From Caenorhabditis elegans (taxonomy: Eukaryota > Nematoda > Chromadorea > Rhabditida > Rhabditidae): a stretch of 64,000 nucleotides of DNA. The number at the start of each line of letters is the position of its first letter. Positions within the stretch are counted from its first letter, which is position 1. The DNA is taken from contig NC_003283.11 of the NCBI RefSeq assembly GCF_000002985.6, positions 20,647,501-20,711,500 of the forward strand, in the 5' to 3' direction. The position numbers were made by a program, and so were the translations under genes. Below are positions 25,701 to 37,616 of the stretch, piece after piece. The notes beneath the pieces are model-generated. The model searched no databases and was not told where the DNA came from. It saw only the letters and a list, made by a program, of their open reading frames with translations.

Positions 25701-28700
25701 GAGCCCACGGTGTCCCAATTCATCCAACTGTGCCACTTGTAGTACCCACCTATTCATCCCCACTCCCAGCTGTCCGTGGACCAAACGGTAAGATTGAAGG
25801 TCTCGAGACGATCGCAGCACACCAGGAGGCTCATCCACCAGCACCGAGTACTTTGATTGTGCCACGTAGGATTCAAGGATTCCAAGTCACCAGGCCAACC
25901 ACCACCACCACCCAGACCCCGCGCACTACTACAAAAGTTACGAGCACCACCACCGCCACCACCAATACTCCTAGTACCTCTGAATCTGAGGAGTTGGAGG
26001 ATGAATCCTCTGCTCCACAGCAACCACTTCCGGTAATCAAAGAAGTTCAAGAAGAGCAAGATGTGAAGAACTTCCAAGTTGTGGATCTCGAGAAAATTGT
26101 CGCACCAAAAGCCAAGGTTGTCAGTGAGGAGTTTGATAGAGATATGATGTTAGGAAGCGGAGAAGGATCGGGAATTTCTTCAGAGTTTGAAATGACATCT
26201 GAGGAGGAGCAAGAAGTTTCAGAGCGCCCAGTTGAAATTCCAGAAGTACCAAAGGTGTCGAATGTGACCCCAGAACTTCCTGAAACTACAGAGACTCCGG
26301 AAGAGCCACCTGTGTCAACCAGTTCACCGAAGGCATCAGAACTACCAGAAACTCGAGAGCAAGCCCCAGTAGATTCAAGCTCTGAAGAAGCTTCCACGGA
26401 AGCACCAGAAGTTTCGAGAGCTCTACCAACCACTTCGAAAGCTACACAAGCCTCCAAAGTCCCAGAAGTTCCCGAAGAAAGAAGAAGAGTTGCCCAGAAA
26501 TCTGAAGAGGTTTCAACATCATCTCAAGCATCCCCAAGCACCCAACGACTTTCTGTCATTTCATCGGAGGATGCTTCCTCTGAATTTGAAATGGAATCTG
26601 CTGAAGAAGTCAGCACCACCGCCCCACTGAAAAAGATTCAGATTAGACCACGAGGTTCCACAACTACCTTGCCTGCTCAGGAGACACAACCTGTCACCAC
26701 CACCACCCAATCCTCCACAGTCCCATACACTTCCCCAACCACCACTTCTCAAGGCACTCCTATCCCTGTTCATCACCCAGTTATCACCCCATCATCAGGC
26801 ACCACCCAAAGACACCAGGCGGCATCAGCCGAAATGATCACATCATCCGAGAGTGGTGAAGTCGTCAGTGACTTTGCTTTCAACTCGGACGAAGAGCATG
26901 ACGAGAACACGGAAATTGTTGAAACTACAGAACCAGTGAGAGCCGCCGGATCAAAGACCTTGGAAGCTGTAAAAGCTGTCGAAACTGTCAAGCAGCATAA
27001 GGAACAAGAGCCAAACGGAATCAGCAGAACTATGGAAAATGTAAATCTCGATTTGACCGGTTAGTAGAATCTTAGAAGTAACATTTCAACGGTTTTTTTT
27101 TCAGAATCCGCACCAACTGGGCTCCCAGTCTCCATTGTCACCGCAGCTCCAACTGTTCAAGCTAGCGTCGTTCCACTCGGAACCACACCTCAACCACACT
27201 TTGAGCCAAAGTTTGACGGAAGAGTCGTGTGTGCTATGCCGCCAGACGCTGGAGTCTGCACCAACTACACTCCAAGATGGTTCTTCAACAGCCAGACCGG
27301 ACAATGTGAGCAGTTTGCTTATGGATCATGCGGAGGAAATGAGAATAACTTCTTCGATAGAAATACTTGCGAGAGAAAGTGTATGCCACGTAAGTAAACT
27401 TTATAAGCTTCTTCTATTCAATAAATTCCAATATTTGTAGATCACGTGATCCTCGCCCAGGTCCCAGACCGTTGCTCATTCGACAAGGACTCTGGAAGCG
27501 GAAAGGGATACAACGTCAAGTGGTACTTCAACATGAAGAATCTCAGATGCGAGCAATTTGTGTTCGAGGGACTCGGAGGAAACACCAATCAGTTTGAGAC
27601 TCTATCAGAGTGTGAGAGAATTTGCACACCATCCGGACCAAAGACCCCAACTCTCCCACCAACTCCAACTCCAGCCACGGTCGCAGTACCGGTCCCAGCC
27701 CAAACTCCAAAGGTCCCACAACTCCCAATTGGAGCCCCAGGAAGTCAAGTGCCTCTCCCAACCCCAACCACAGTGATCGAGAAAACTACCCCAACTGTTG
27801 TTGATTCTCAAGAAGAGGAGTACGATGATGAGGAAGAGGATCCAATCATTCTTCCAGAGACCAACGAAATGCCACCGATGCCAGGATTGGCTCCAGCCAA
27901 CACTTTCGGAACCAGCCAGTTTGGTGTCAACGGATTAATCGATGATAATGTCGAATTGAGACTCCCAGAAGTTGCTACTACTTCTAGAATTGCTATCCCA
28001 CAAGTCCCAACTACAGTTGCACCAGTTGCTCCAGTTGCTCCAGTTGCACAACCTGTGCAGCCAATTCAGCCAGTTCAACCAGTTCAATCAGTTCAGTCAC
28101 TTCCACAGCCAGCAGAAATCCCACGTGTCGTTGTCCCTCAGTCCCCAGGAACTCCACAACCAGTAGTTCCACAAGTTTCGATCGTCACTCCTCAGGCTCC
28201 ACAACCAACAGCAGCTGCTACTTCTGCATCAACTGGACCAATTGCTCCAGAACCAACGACTGCTGCCCCGACAACTACTGAAACCACCCCACTTCCACCA
28301 TCATTGGCTCCTCATCCACCAGCTGCTCACGCCGCCAAGACTGTAATCCCAACATACAAGGCAGAGCCAGTACTTGGTCGTGAACAAATTCCAACTGCTA
28401 ACGACGGTCAACCAATTGTTGGAGCTTCTCCAAAGGAGACCGTCAATTATCAAACTGGAGCCAAGGCTTCCGGAATTAGAAGCTTTGATGGATCCCAAGA
28501 CCAAAAGATTTCCGTAGACATCTTCAACAAGGGAGCCGACGGACCAACTAAATCTATTAATGGAATGCCAGCTTGTGCTAATGGGCGTACTGAAGTCAGA
28601 TATTCTGATGGACGTCCAGTGATGTGCCTTCCAGGAAAGAACCAATGCCCAGACGGATCATCTTGCTACTTCAACGGAATCGACTTCTTCTGCTGCCCAG

Positions 28701-30660
28701 AAGAAGAAGATCCATATGACAAACACGCCTTCGGAGGATATGGTGGTGATGAAACCAAGAATGGATACAAAGTTTTCGGAGCTCTCAATATTAGACGACT
28801 AATGGACGAGGTGCCACTAAGACAGAAGCGTCAAACTTTTGGAAACAGCAACAGTTTCAACATCGACTCAGTAGTCGCTCCACTCAGATTCGACGCCGAG
28901 AAGCCACGCCAAGTTTCTCGTGCACTTCGCATGAAATCATCCGCGGCAGTTCCACGTCATGGAGCCAACCCACTTTGCATTCAGCCAGTCGTTAAGGGAT
29001 CTTGCCAGGAGGCTCATCTCAGATACTACTACGATAGAGTCACCGATTCGTGCAGATTGTTCGAATACTCTGGATGTGATGGAAATGCCAACAATTTTGG
29101 ATCTTTGGAAGATTGTCAACGTCTTTGTGTTCTTAATATCCAGAGTTAGTTGTTAGTTCAAGTTCCTTATTCTAATCAATTAATTTTCAGGCATCAAGAA
29201 CGGTAAGGTCGCCACCACCACCGCCGCGCCACAGATCACTCCAGAAGAGGAGGAGAAACTTGCGCCAGGACAATGCCCAGGAGGGCGTGCACCACTTGGA
29301 GGATCTTCTCCAGTTCTCTGTGGAAACTCCGCCGAGTCCATCGGATGCCCAACTAGCTACTACTGTCGTAGAGGACCACCAGATGTCTGTTGTCCAGGAG
29401 TTGATCCAAAATTGAGTAAGTTCATACTTTTGGCTTACCTTTAAAACGTATCTCTTCTTTCAGTGCAACCAGAAGAGATTGTCAAGGATGTGTCTCGTGG
29501 AGTTGTCAAAAACGAATCTCACATGCCACGTGGCTTCAATCGCCAAATCTTCCTGTCAACTCCAAAGTACATGTGCCCAGACGCCGCCGATCCATTGATG
29601 TTGGAGAACGGAGAACCAATGCTTTGTGGATCAGGATTCGATGGAGTCAAGATGTGCCCCAAGGGATACTATTGCGCAATTGATTCTGCAAGAAATTCTA
29701 GATTGTGTTGCCCACTGTATGGAGATGCTCAAAGAATCGCCTCTGAGGAGATCTTTGCACCACGACTAGCCTCCAACACAGAAACAACCACAGAGGCTAA
29801 GGTTGAGAACATTGACGTTGAAGAATCAGAAGATGATGAGGAGGAGGATGGAGAAGACTTTGTGGCTCACCTTCAAATGAAGCCAAACAAGCCTGTAAAT
29901 CAGGTTGAGGAGCTTGCCAAGAGTTCTCCAATCGCAGCAGATTTGAGTGCAGAGGGAGGAGTGTCCATTGATTTGGGTGCTGATGAGAAGAAGGAAGTTG
30001 AAGAGGAGGATGTGACGACGACCACTGAAAAAATGATGGTTCAGGACAAGAGTGTTTGTCAGATTAAGCCATCGGAAGGTGAGTGTGAATGAGAATTAAA
30101 ACTGTTCAATGAAAACACACAAAGTTAGATTTATATATTGAACTTACTATTTGAATTTAACAAGCGAGACAAAGAACTCGAGAAATGAATAAAAATTCAA
30201 AAACGGGGTTACATTGACCTCTTGCAAACGTAAAATCAAGAAAAAAAAAGACGTATTTTCGGAATATTGTCGAAATTTGTTTTACCAACGTCAAAACTTC
30301 TTGGTTGCCGGTTGCCGAAAAATTGCCAAAGTTTCAGAAACCGGAAGTTGCCGGTTGTTCTGAGCGTTCCGAAATTTTTGTTGGTTCGGCAACTGCAACA
30401 CTTGCAGGTTACCAAAAATCTCGGTTGCCTCAGAGCCCTGCGGGCTACTTTGAATTTCAACTTAGAGATGAACTTCGAGCATCTCAAAAATGTATATTTC
30501 AGGACGCGTCTGTAACGATTCCGAAACACCAACACGCACGAACCTTCAATACTTCTACTCCCCACGTGACAACCGTTGTAAGCTCTTCTTCTTCCGTGGA
30601 TGTGGAGGCAATTTGAATCGATTCGAACGAAAGTCCGACTGTGAAGCTCTGTGCCTGTAA
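19734..30660 (+). CDS. mlt-11: MLT-11, large multi-Kunitz secreted molting protein
   Basis: Sixteen exons join without a break: 19734-19779, 19829-19960, 20015-20142, 20216-20602, 20673-21210, 21260-21483, 21527-22271, 22507-23463, 23517-23771, 23959-25536, 25647-27059, 27105-27389, 27441-29144, 29191-29415, 29464-30078, 30503-30660 (9,390 bases, 3,129 residues). A signal peptide (residues 1-15) precedes eleven Kunitz modules, one thyroglobulin-1 domain with a CFCV core (about 21015-21208), two antistasin-like Cys modules (about 23070-23300) and four Cys-rich modules with CCP endings. Long Thr/Pro/Glu-rich linkers, 20690-21000 being mucin-like, separate them. Known: mlt-11 is needed for larval molting, is controlled by NHR-23 and acts in the apical extracellular matrix. 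An RQKR furin-type site lies at 28820-28831. The symbol is from recall and fits the architecture well. Isoforms cannot be judged here. Confidence 0.93.
24404..24672 (+). repeat. Three protein-level repeats in MLT-11 exon 10
   Basis: The unit R-x-RFD-x-RQR-x-E-x-PQ(G/E)S occurs three times (RGRFDGRQRFEVPQGS, RERFDNRQRAEAPQGS, RGRFDSRQRVEVPQES), separated by S/P-rich linkers ending PLE-x-IPV. The copies have diverged, so the duplication is not recent. No known domain is recognised. Confidence 0.8.
30296..30445. repeat. Fragment of GGCAA-type repeat in the last mlt-11 intron
   Basis: Repeated GGTTGCCG, CGGCAACTGC and AAATTGCC motifs related to the MITE family at 53604 and 55182, but without termini. 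It lies between exons 15 and 16, where the intron splits Kunitz domain 11. Confidence 0.55.
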
Positions 30661-30940
30661 TTGTTTTTTCTTTTTTTTTTCGTTTTTCTTATTGACGTCC
30701 TTCTTCTAAGATTTTCTCATTCTTCCCACACCGAAATCTCAGTTTTTCCTCTTTTTTTAATTTTGCAGAACTCTTTTTTTTGAGTTTTCCTTGACTGATT
30801 GATATTTCTTCCAAAGTTGCCAAGCCTTAATTTTTACGTTGTACGTTTTTTTTCACAAATCCACAAAATTCTATATTTATTTTCTCTGTAACTTTGCTCC
30901 TGGGCTCAGCCATCCCTAATAATATGTATGACCCAAAAAT

Positions 30941-30946
30941 AATAAA
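30941..30946 (+). terminator. Polyadenylation signal, mlt-11
   Basis: AATAAA about 280 bases past the stop codon, after a T-rich 3' UTR with no earlier canonical hexamer. Confidence 0.65.
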
Positions 30947-30959
30947 TTAATAATAACTT

Positions 30960-33919
30960 ATTTGTATTATTAGATTTAGAAATATAAATTACGTTGCATT
31001 GAAAGTTAAAAAAATGAATAAATTTATTTATTTTAATTTTTTTTTATTTTTAGAACGTTTTAACTTTGTCATATAGAATGGAAAACTAAAAAAAAATTAT
31101 AACTAGGTTGGAAATTGTTTGAAAACAAGTTTGAGAAGATAACAATAAAATAGTTTCAAAAATTTTATTAATTTGGAAACCTTTTTTTTTATTTTCCAGA
31201 ACAAAAAATCTTAAAATGTTCCGTAACATATTTTTCAGCTCATTACCTCCTATTGTCCGCCTACTTCACAAATGTGACATTTTGCAATTTTTGACGTATT
31301 TACCTTTTTCCCACATATCACGTAACATGTCCATAACCAGAACAAACTAGAAAGTGTAAAGCACAAATTTTTAAATTTTGGGTGGTACTTGTGTCTGTAT
31401 TTTATAGAAAATTAAAGTTAAATTCAATAAAAAATTTACTTAGTTAGTTCCGCCTAGACACATCTTTGAAAGAGAAAACAAAAATGTGGAACGTTGGATG
31501 ATTCCAGTGTGTTGGTTGTAATTGAAATTTCGATTCCTAAGAAAAATAATCCTATTGGAATTTTAATTCATCCTTTAATTATTCATTATTTTTCGATTGG
31601 CTTTTTCATCCTTTTTTGTTTTGAAATTGTTGTTTTTTCATGATGCAAAAAACAGAAAAGCTTTTTGAAAACTTCATTCATAAGAAAATTAAATCATTTT
31701 GTCAAAAGTGAAAAGAGCAAATAATTTAATCAATCCAATTTAATGTCCAAAAGTCATAGAAATTCTTAAAGTTATTTTCATATGCGTTTTTTATTTAATT
31801 TTAGTTAATGTGGCGGAGTGCAGTAGTTTGCGCTTTAAATTATACAATGGAGCTTAATGTCTGAAAATACTTTTTTTTAATTATAGAACCTTTCTAAGTT
31901 ATTTTTATCATCTCTGAATTATATTTGAATCCCCCCGCAAATGAATTCTCTAGTTTCAAAGTTTTATTTTTTCTGGCTAATTGTAATTATTGGTGTTTTT
32001 TACTTTTTCTGACGTTCAATTTGAAACATCGTTTGTCAAATATTAAGCTATTTAAAACACATAAATGTTAAACAATCGGCTATTTAGCCAATTTTGAGGT
32101 CTGAACGAATTGCTTTTGGCATATTTAGTGTTCTTTAAAAAATGTTAAAATTCGATAATTATAGCCAAAAAACGGTTAAAGTTATTAAACTAGGTTTTTT
32201 GAGCAGGAATAAAAAGGTAATTTAGCAATTTTTCATTTTTGAAAACTGAAACATTGTGAGATATATTTCCAAACAGCCTGCAACGCAATTTTTTACAAGG
32301 TCTACTCAATCTTTAATCTTAGCATAATACAGAATAACAAACATTTTTTTCAAGGATACAGATTATATATTTACCTAAAGAATCAATGTCGTCAGTTAAA
32401 AACAATAGGTTCCCAATAATCCTTTTTCTTTATATTTCAGTGTTATAGTCATATTAACTTATATATATTTAGTTTTTTAAATACCATTGGCTGAGTAAGC
32501 CTTCAAAAAATTCTTTAAATGCAATGAGTTTGGTTCAAGCTTTGAATTTTCACTCAAAAAGTTTTAGCTGGTTTTTTTTTTGCAAATATTCGATTAATGC
32601 TATAAATAACAAATCGAATTCATTTATTCGGAAAGTAGAAATACTTTTTTTTCAATTTTTGGCGCTTAGCCAGCTTGTGGGTTAGATAATCCTAATTCTA
32701 AGAAAACATTATTTGTGTTTCTTTAGCTGTTACTCGTAAACACAATTTTTTGAAATTTTTTATGTAAATCAGTAGACCGTGAGGAAAAATATTTTTGAGT
32801 TCAGATAAAAATTCACACTAGACACAATTTCACAAAAAAAATTTTTTGTTGGGTTTGGCTTTTGATCGTGGGAATTATTAGCAAGAACTTTAGTTTATAT
32901 TGTAAACTAATTAATTTCTAGAAGTACAATTTTCCGGCCTAGGTAGGTCCAATCTAATCAAAGAACATTTTTTAAAAAGTACTCGGAGGATATGTACCTA
33001 AATGCATGACATGATATAATCCCTTTCTTTTTAGCGGTTAGCAAGATTAGTTTTTTTTTAGATGGGTTCTCAAATGATCGTCAGTGTAACAAATCATTAG
33101 TAGTTTTTAAATTTTGTTTGAAAATGTCATTTTTACTACTTCACAGCTCAAATATACCAGATTATAACTTGTTTGGAGTTTATTCTTCAAAAATTTTTGA
33201 TTTGAAAATAAGTAATATTTTCAGATCGATACGTTCTTTTTATATCACTTATTACTTATAAATTTTTAAAATTCGCAGTTAACAGAAATCGAGACGCCAA
33301 GTTTGTTGTTGTGTGCATAACACGGTGTGGATTTTTTAACAAAAAATCAAAAAAACATGTTCCAAGAACTAATTCATTCTTAACCATTGCGTGACACGTG
33401 GCATTTTTTGAGTTTTTAATGGATTTCAGCTGTTTTAAATCAGCCAACTTTCAGCTTTGTTTCAGTTTTTCTTCAATTTTTTTCTGGATTTTCAAAGTTG
33501 ACAGCATTTTCAAAGAAGACATAAAGAAAAAACTAGAACAACACGTTTTGTAATAAAGAAAAACAACGACAAAGTATATATATTCTGCGCCAGGAAAAGT
33601 CCTCTAACTGACCATTGGGCCCACAACTTTACCATTGTGATAATTAGATGTCTGGTTAGAATTTTTAGTACGTGATCGAAAGATATCAAAGACAGACAAA
33701 GTTCCCACGTTCTTTGTTGACGTATAGTCATGATACTTGTGACATTATTATTCATTTCAGCTGCCAGTCACAATTTTTTTTTTGAAAATAAAGAAAAAGT
33801 TTCTCCTTACTGTGAATTTTTGCGATCTGCCTTATCAAAAACTGTAAATTGAAATCCGATTTCGCACTTTTTCATTTTTTTTTCTAGTAACCTCCAGTAC
33901 CGAATTGTATTATAGGAAA
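30960..33919. other. AT-rich gene-free stretch before the srsx gene
   Basis: Almost three kilobases of very AT-rich sequence with long T and A runs. Open frames are below 85 codons and have no spliced extension. Nothing recognisable was found. Confidence 0.6.
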
Positions 33920-35514
33920 ATGGAGCTTCTTCTTATCATTCTTCTGTTTATTTACTCAACAATTTTTGTGGTCGGTTTCACAGGAAATTTGCTGATGGTT
34001 TTGGTAACGCTACATAGCAAGTGAGTTGCAAATCTTAAGCACGTTCGAGCACATATTGAGGTTTTTTCCAGAAATCTAAGATCCATTTGCAATATGCTAA
34101 TCTGTGTCTGCTGCTTTTGTGATCTTCTGCTTTTCACCGACATCATAGCTTTTGTGGTGTCTATGTTTATACCAATAACGCAAGGTGAGTCAATTATCTT
34201 TGATAATGAATTTGAAAAGTAAATTATCCAGAGTTCTGCTTCTACATCAATATCCCGGCGGATTTTGGAGCATTCGCGTCTAATGCATGTGTCTTAGCTG
34301 TTGGAATTGATAGGCTCATTGCGGTAGCTGCTCCTACAAGGTATACAAAACACTAACGCAAATTCTTGCATTTAAAAAAGTAATGGCGGAAACTTTTAAA
34401 AAAAGTAGTGGGGGCTCCCTGCTGGGTGAGGCGCGAAACCTCACGCCGAAGTCGCGCCGCTGTGTGCAATGAAGTTCAAAAGGTAGTTATTTGGAAGCGG
34501 CCGACACGTTTGGGGTTCCGCGCCGCACTATACATTTGGATACATGCGGCGTGAGTGATGCCGTGAGGCCGGCGCGGCCGCCGTTGCGGCGGCCCCATGA
34601 GAGCCCTAGGTTGAAGAATGGTACGTTCCATCTGCTGATCTAAGAGTCAGTTAAAAGTCAGTTGGTAGCGAGTTAACAAATTTACCCACTGGGCAAAACT
34701 TATGATAATTCAAAATTCTCACTTGTTCTCTCTATGTGTACAGTAATCTTACACTACTTCAGATACAAAATGCTAGAACACGAACGCTACAAGTACTTCT
34801 TCATTTTATTGGCGTTTCCAATCATATACTCCTCTGCGTTGTTAATCATGGGATTTGGGCAACGGGACCCAAAAAGGTAAGCAGTTTTACTTAAATTCCG
34901 GCAATCAAGCTACTTTTTAGAAATGTCGTTTGCCTACTCCCGGAATCATTGGGTCATGCCTATGATATGTTTGCTCTCACCTCGTTTGTCATAAATCTTT
35001 TTGTACCGCCCATCTACGCATATGTGTATTTTAAGATCAAAAATATGAGAATGAGTAATTAACCAACGAGAAGTTGAGGAAATTCTACGCTTAAATTTAG
35101 ATAGCTCAATGAAAGCAGTCTTCAAATCATTAATGGTCACTGTATGCCTTGTTGTATGTGGTTGGATGACGACTGACTTGATTGGTGCGCTTACGGTAAC
35201 ACTGCCAATGGATAAGGACGTGGCAAGAATGATTCAGTTGTACTGCGGAACGTTTATATTCACGTCGAGCGCATTTAATGCCGTGGTGTATTACAAATTG
35301 AGGTAATTTGAAATTTTTTAATTCTAGCCCAAAACATTCTTTCAGTCGAGACTACCGTTCAGCAATGCGCACAATGCTTGGTCTCTCGAATGAAATATCC
35401 ATAGCAAAAGGAACCACTTATCAACAAGCTACAGATGCACAGAGATCAAGTATTCAGAGACCATCTACTAATACAAACGCGTTGAACACGATTCAACAAG
35501 AACTTCATATCTAG
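33920..35514 (+). CDS. Serpentine chemoreceptor, srsx class (7TM GPCR)
   Basis: Seven exons, 33920-34020, 34072-34184, 34232-34340, 34763-34876, 34921-35054, 35101-35302 and 35346-35514, give 313 residues. Seven hydrophobic segments are visible. TM1 ends GNLLMVLVT, the first intracellular loop is KNLRSICNMLI, and TM3 ends in GIDRLIAV, where DRL replaces the rhodopsin DRY. TM7 is followed by YYKLRSRDYRSAM and a short Ser/Thr/Gln-rich tail. The NLRS-CN loop is characteristic of worm srsx receptors, thought to sense small molecules in sensory neurons. The member number is not recognised, and the ligand is unknown. Intron 3 carries a GC-rich repeat. ATTAAA at 35522 may serve as poly(A) signal. 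No signal peptide is expected. Confidence 0.87.
34405..34615. repeat. GC-rich repeat island in srsx intron 3
   Basis: About 210 bases far richer in GC than the surroundings, opening GGGGGCTCCCTGCTGGGTGA and closing near GAGAGCCCTAGG, with GCGGCCGCCGTTGCGGCGGC inside. A related fragment (GTAGGCTCCCAGCTGAGTGA) lies at about 62427. It is probably a dispersed repeat or element remnant; no duplication of flanking bases was identified. Confidence 0.55.
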
Positions 35515-35814
35515 GATTTGCATTAAAGAATTTTTTAAATATATTTTTCTTACCTCAATCACATCGTTGTATACTTTGCTTACTATTGATTTTTGTGTGA
35601 TCCTGTACAAATAAATGTAATTTTCTGTAGTATTGCAATATTGTGAAGGTTAGGCCAAAAAAATGTTCATGTTGAAATATTTTCTTGTCCACGTCAAGAA
35701 TCATTAAACTTCCGAAATGTACCAGCATTCTAAAATAATTTTTGAAAGTATGGTACGAGATCTTTTTGTCAATTTTGATTGCATCTTCCACGCGGGTCTG
35801 GCTTCCATCATAAA

Positions 35815-36005
35815 TTGAAATGTTAGAGTTTGCCGAACTAGGCCATTTTGGCTCGGCCGCATCTTGGGTAGATTTACGGAGCGTTGAGTGCCGCGTCGCG
35901 GATTGGTTTTTGTTGTAAAACTGAATTTTTTTTTGTCCCTTTAGAGTACTCGACTTTTACACGCGTCATCTCCGGCAGGCGATTGTCAATGGAGCGCGAA
36001 AAATG
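35815..36005. repeat. Dispersed repeat, CTAGGCCATTT family
   Basis: CTAGGCCATTT and a later GGCAGGCGATTGTCAATGGA also occur, closer together, at 59600-59670. Shared blocks in the same order with different spacing indicate two copies of one dispersed repeat. Confidence 0.55.
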
Positions 36006-36356
36006 CAACCAAGAAGGTCAGAATTACGATTGTGTTGGGAGTTATTTTGTATATTGTATCGTTTTCAAGATAAGCTGACTAATGAGGTCCTATTATATGT
36101 AATAGATTATCATATCTAGAAACAAGATAATTCTGGAAAAGATTTTTGATTATTCTTAGATAGTCTTGTTTTTTATGTACTTATCTGCGAAAACTAGAAA
36201 TATTTTTAACGACTATTATACTAAAGTTATTATATATATTTTTTAAGGGATTCTTAGAATTCACCTATTTTCATAATACAAATTATAGAGGATATAAAAA
36301 ATACCTATATAATAGATTGTAGTTATTGTATTTTCTCACTTCCGTTGTCTCAAAAA

Positions 36357-36576
36357 ATGGAACCTCTTCTAATTATCCTTTTCGTTATTTATTGTACAGT
36401 TTTTGTAATTGGGACTACTGGAAATTTGATTATGGTCCTGGTGACATATTATTGCAAGTAAGTACATCAACAATTTAAATTTAAAAAAAACAAATTTCAG
36501 AAATCTCCGGTCAATTTGCAACGTCCTTATTGGTTTGTGTTGCTTTTACGATCTATTACTTGCTGTTCAATTTTAA
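36357..36576 (+). pseudogene. Truncated srsx paralogue (exons 1-2 only)
   Basis: Exon 1, 36357-36457, is 101 bases, the same length as exon 1 of the upstream srsx gene, and encodes a close match (MEPLLIILFVIYCTVFV versus MELLLIILLFIYSTIFV, then GNLIMVLVT). Exon 2 begins at 36501 after a normal TTTCAG and reads KNLRSICNVLIGLCCFYDLL before a stop at 36574-36576. The other TM exons are absent: the next kilobases hold no receptor-like sequence. It therefore looks like the 5' end of a tandem duplicate that lost the rest. The start codon and the splice sites of the remaining intron are intact, so it may still be transcribed. Confidence 0.85.
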
Positions 36577-37340
36577 AAACCAGATTCCAAAAATCGAATG
36601 AAAATTGTTTACGACTCATCTTGCACTTTTAAACACGCAAAAATGTAGAGTGTCAGACAAAAAGATACATTGCCACTAAATTTGTATGTCTATGTAAATA
36701 TATATGTGTATATATAAATATATTTCAGAACATATGTACATACTTGTTTACTCACATCTGAATTCTCTTCGAGATCTTCTAATATTTTTATTAGTTTTTT
36801 TTGTCAAAACTCAAAATCCTGACGGTTACAATTTTTACAAAGAATTAGGTTGCTGGAGTTGCCTCAGTTAAAACCATACTGCGAGTTTTACCAGTCGAAC
36901 ACACCTTTCCATTATCTCAATATATCAAACATTAATCAATCATAAAACTGATATGGTCCCGCCGCAGTTGAAAAAAAGGAGACCGCCCGTCCAAACAATA
37001 TTCTCAAGTACGTTTACATACCTAGTCGGCACTTTTAACAGTAATCACTGCTTCCTCCTCTTCCGCACCCACTTACTGGATTGTTCGCACCCGTAAAATC
37101 ATAACTTCCCGACTGTAGCAAGGCGAGGCGGTAGGGAAGAGGGTACTAAAATTGGAGGTGGGAGGGGGGGGACGTTTGGATAAACACAGCATTGGGGTAT
37201 CATTTTAGAGTACTGTAAGTGATACTGTTTGTGGATATGTATAGTTTTTTTTTTCAATCTAGCGTCTACATTTCCCTTCTGTTTTTAGTCCCGCACGTCA
37301 TTTTCAGATTTAAAACCAAATCTTGGTTGTGACTTGACTG

Positions 37341-37616
37341 TCCGCAAATCCGGCAAATAGGCAAAATGCCGGTTTGCCTATTTGTCGGAATTTTCATTTT
37401 CGGCAAGTTGCCGGTTTGCCAATTTGATGGATATCAGATTTGCCAAAAATGTTTAGAGGGATTTTTTTTATAAGACGGAAACACTTAAAACTGTGCCTTT
37501 TTGAATTTTTTTCCGTTTTTTTTTTTGAAATTTTCATAGAATTTTCATAGAAATAGAATTTCTGATTTGCCGGCAATTTGCCCATTTGCCGGAAAAATCG
37601 TTTGCCACCCACCCGT
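37341..37616. repeat. GGCAA-type MITE copy
   Basis: Left part CGGCAAATAGGC and GGCAAGTTGCCGG; right end GTTTGCCACCCACCCGTG, close to the GCCCACCCCTG terminus of intact copies. The middle carries the ATAAGACGGAAACACTT segment shared with the copies near 44865 and 51350. The left terminus is lost. Confidence 0.65.

Larger units (their letters stand above)
19843..30654 (+). other. Map of the eleven Kunitz domains in MLT-11
   Basis: First to last cysteine: K1 19843-20079 (split by an intron, with an insertion), K2 21295-21447, K3 21686-21838, K4 22515-22667, K5 22716-22868, K6 22902-23054, K7 23606-23758, K8 27230-27382, K9 27473-27625, K10 28976-29128, K11 30057-30654 (split by the last intron). 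K2-K10 each span exactly 51 residues, the standard spacing. The residue after the second cysteine (P1, which sets protease specificity) is P, H, D, R, N, A, K, T, K, Q, N from K1 to K11. Only K4 and K7 are complete domains with a basic P1; K9 lacks two cysteines. Confidence 0.9.
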
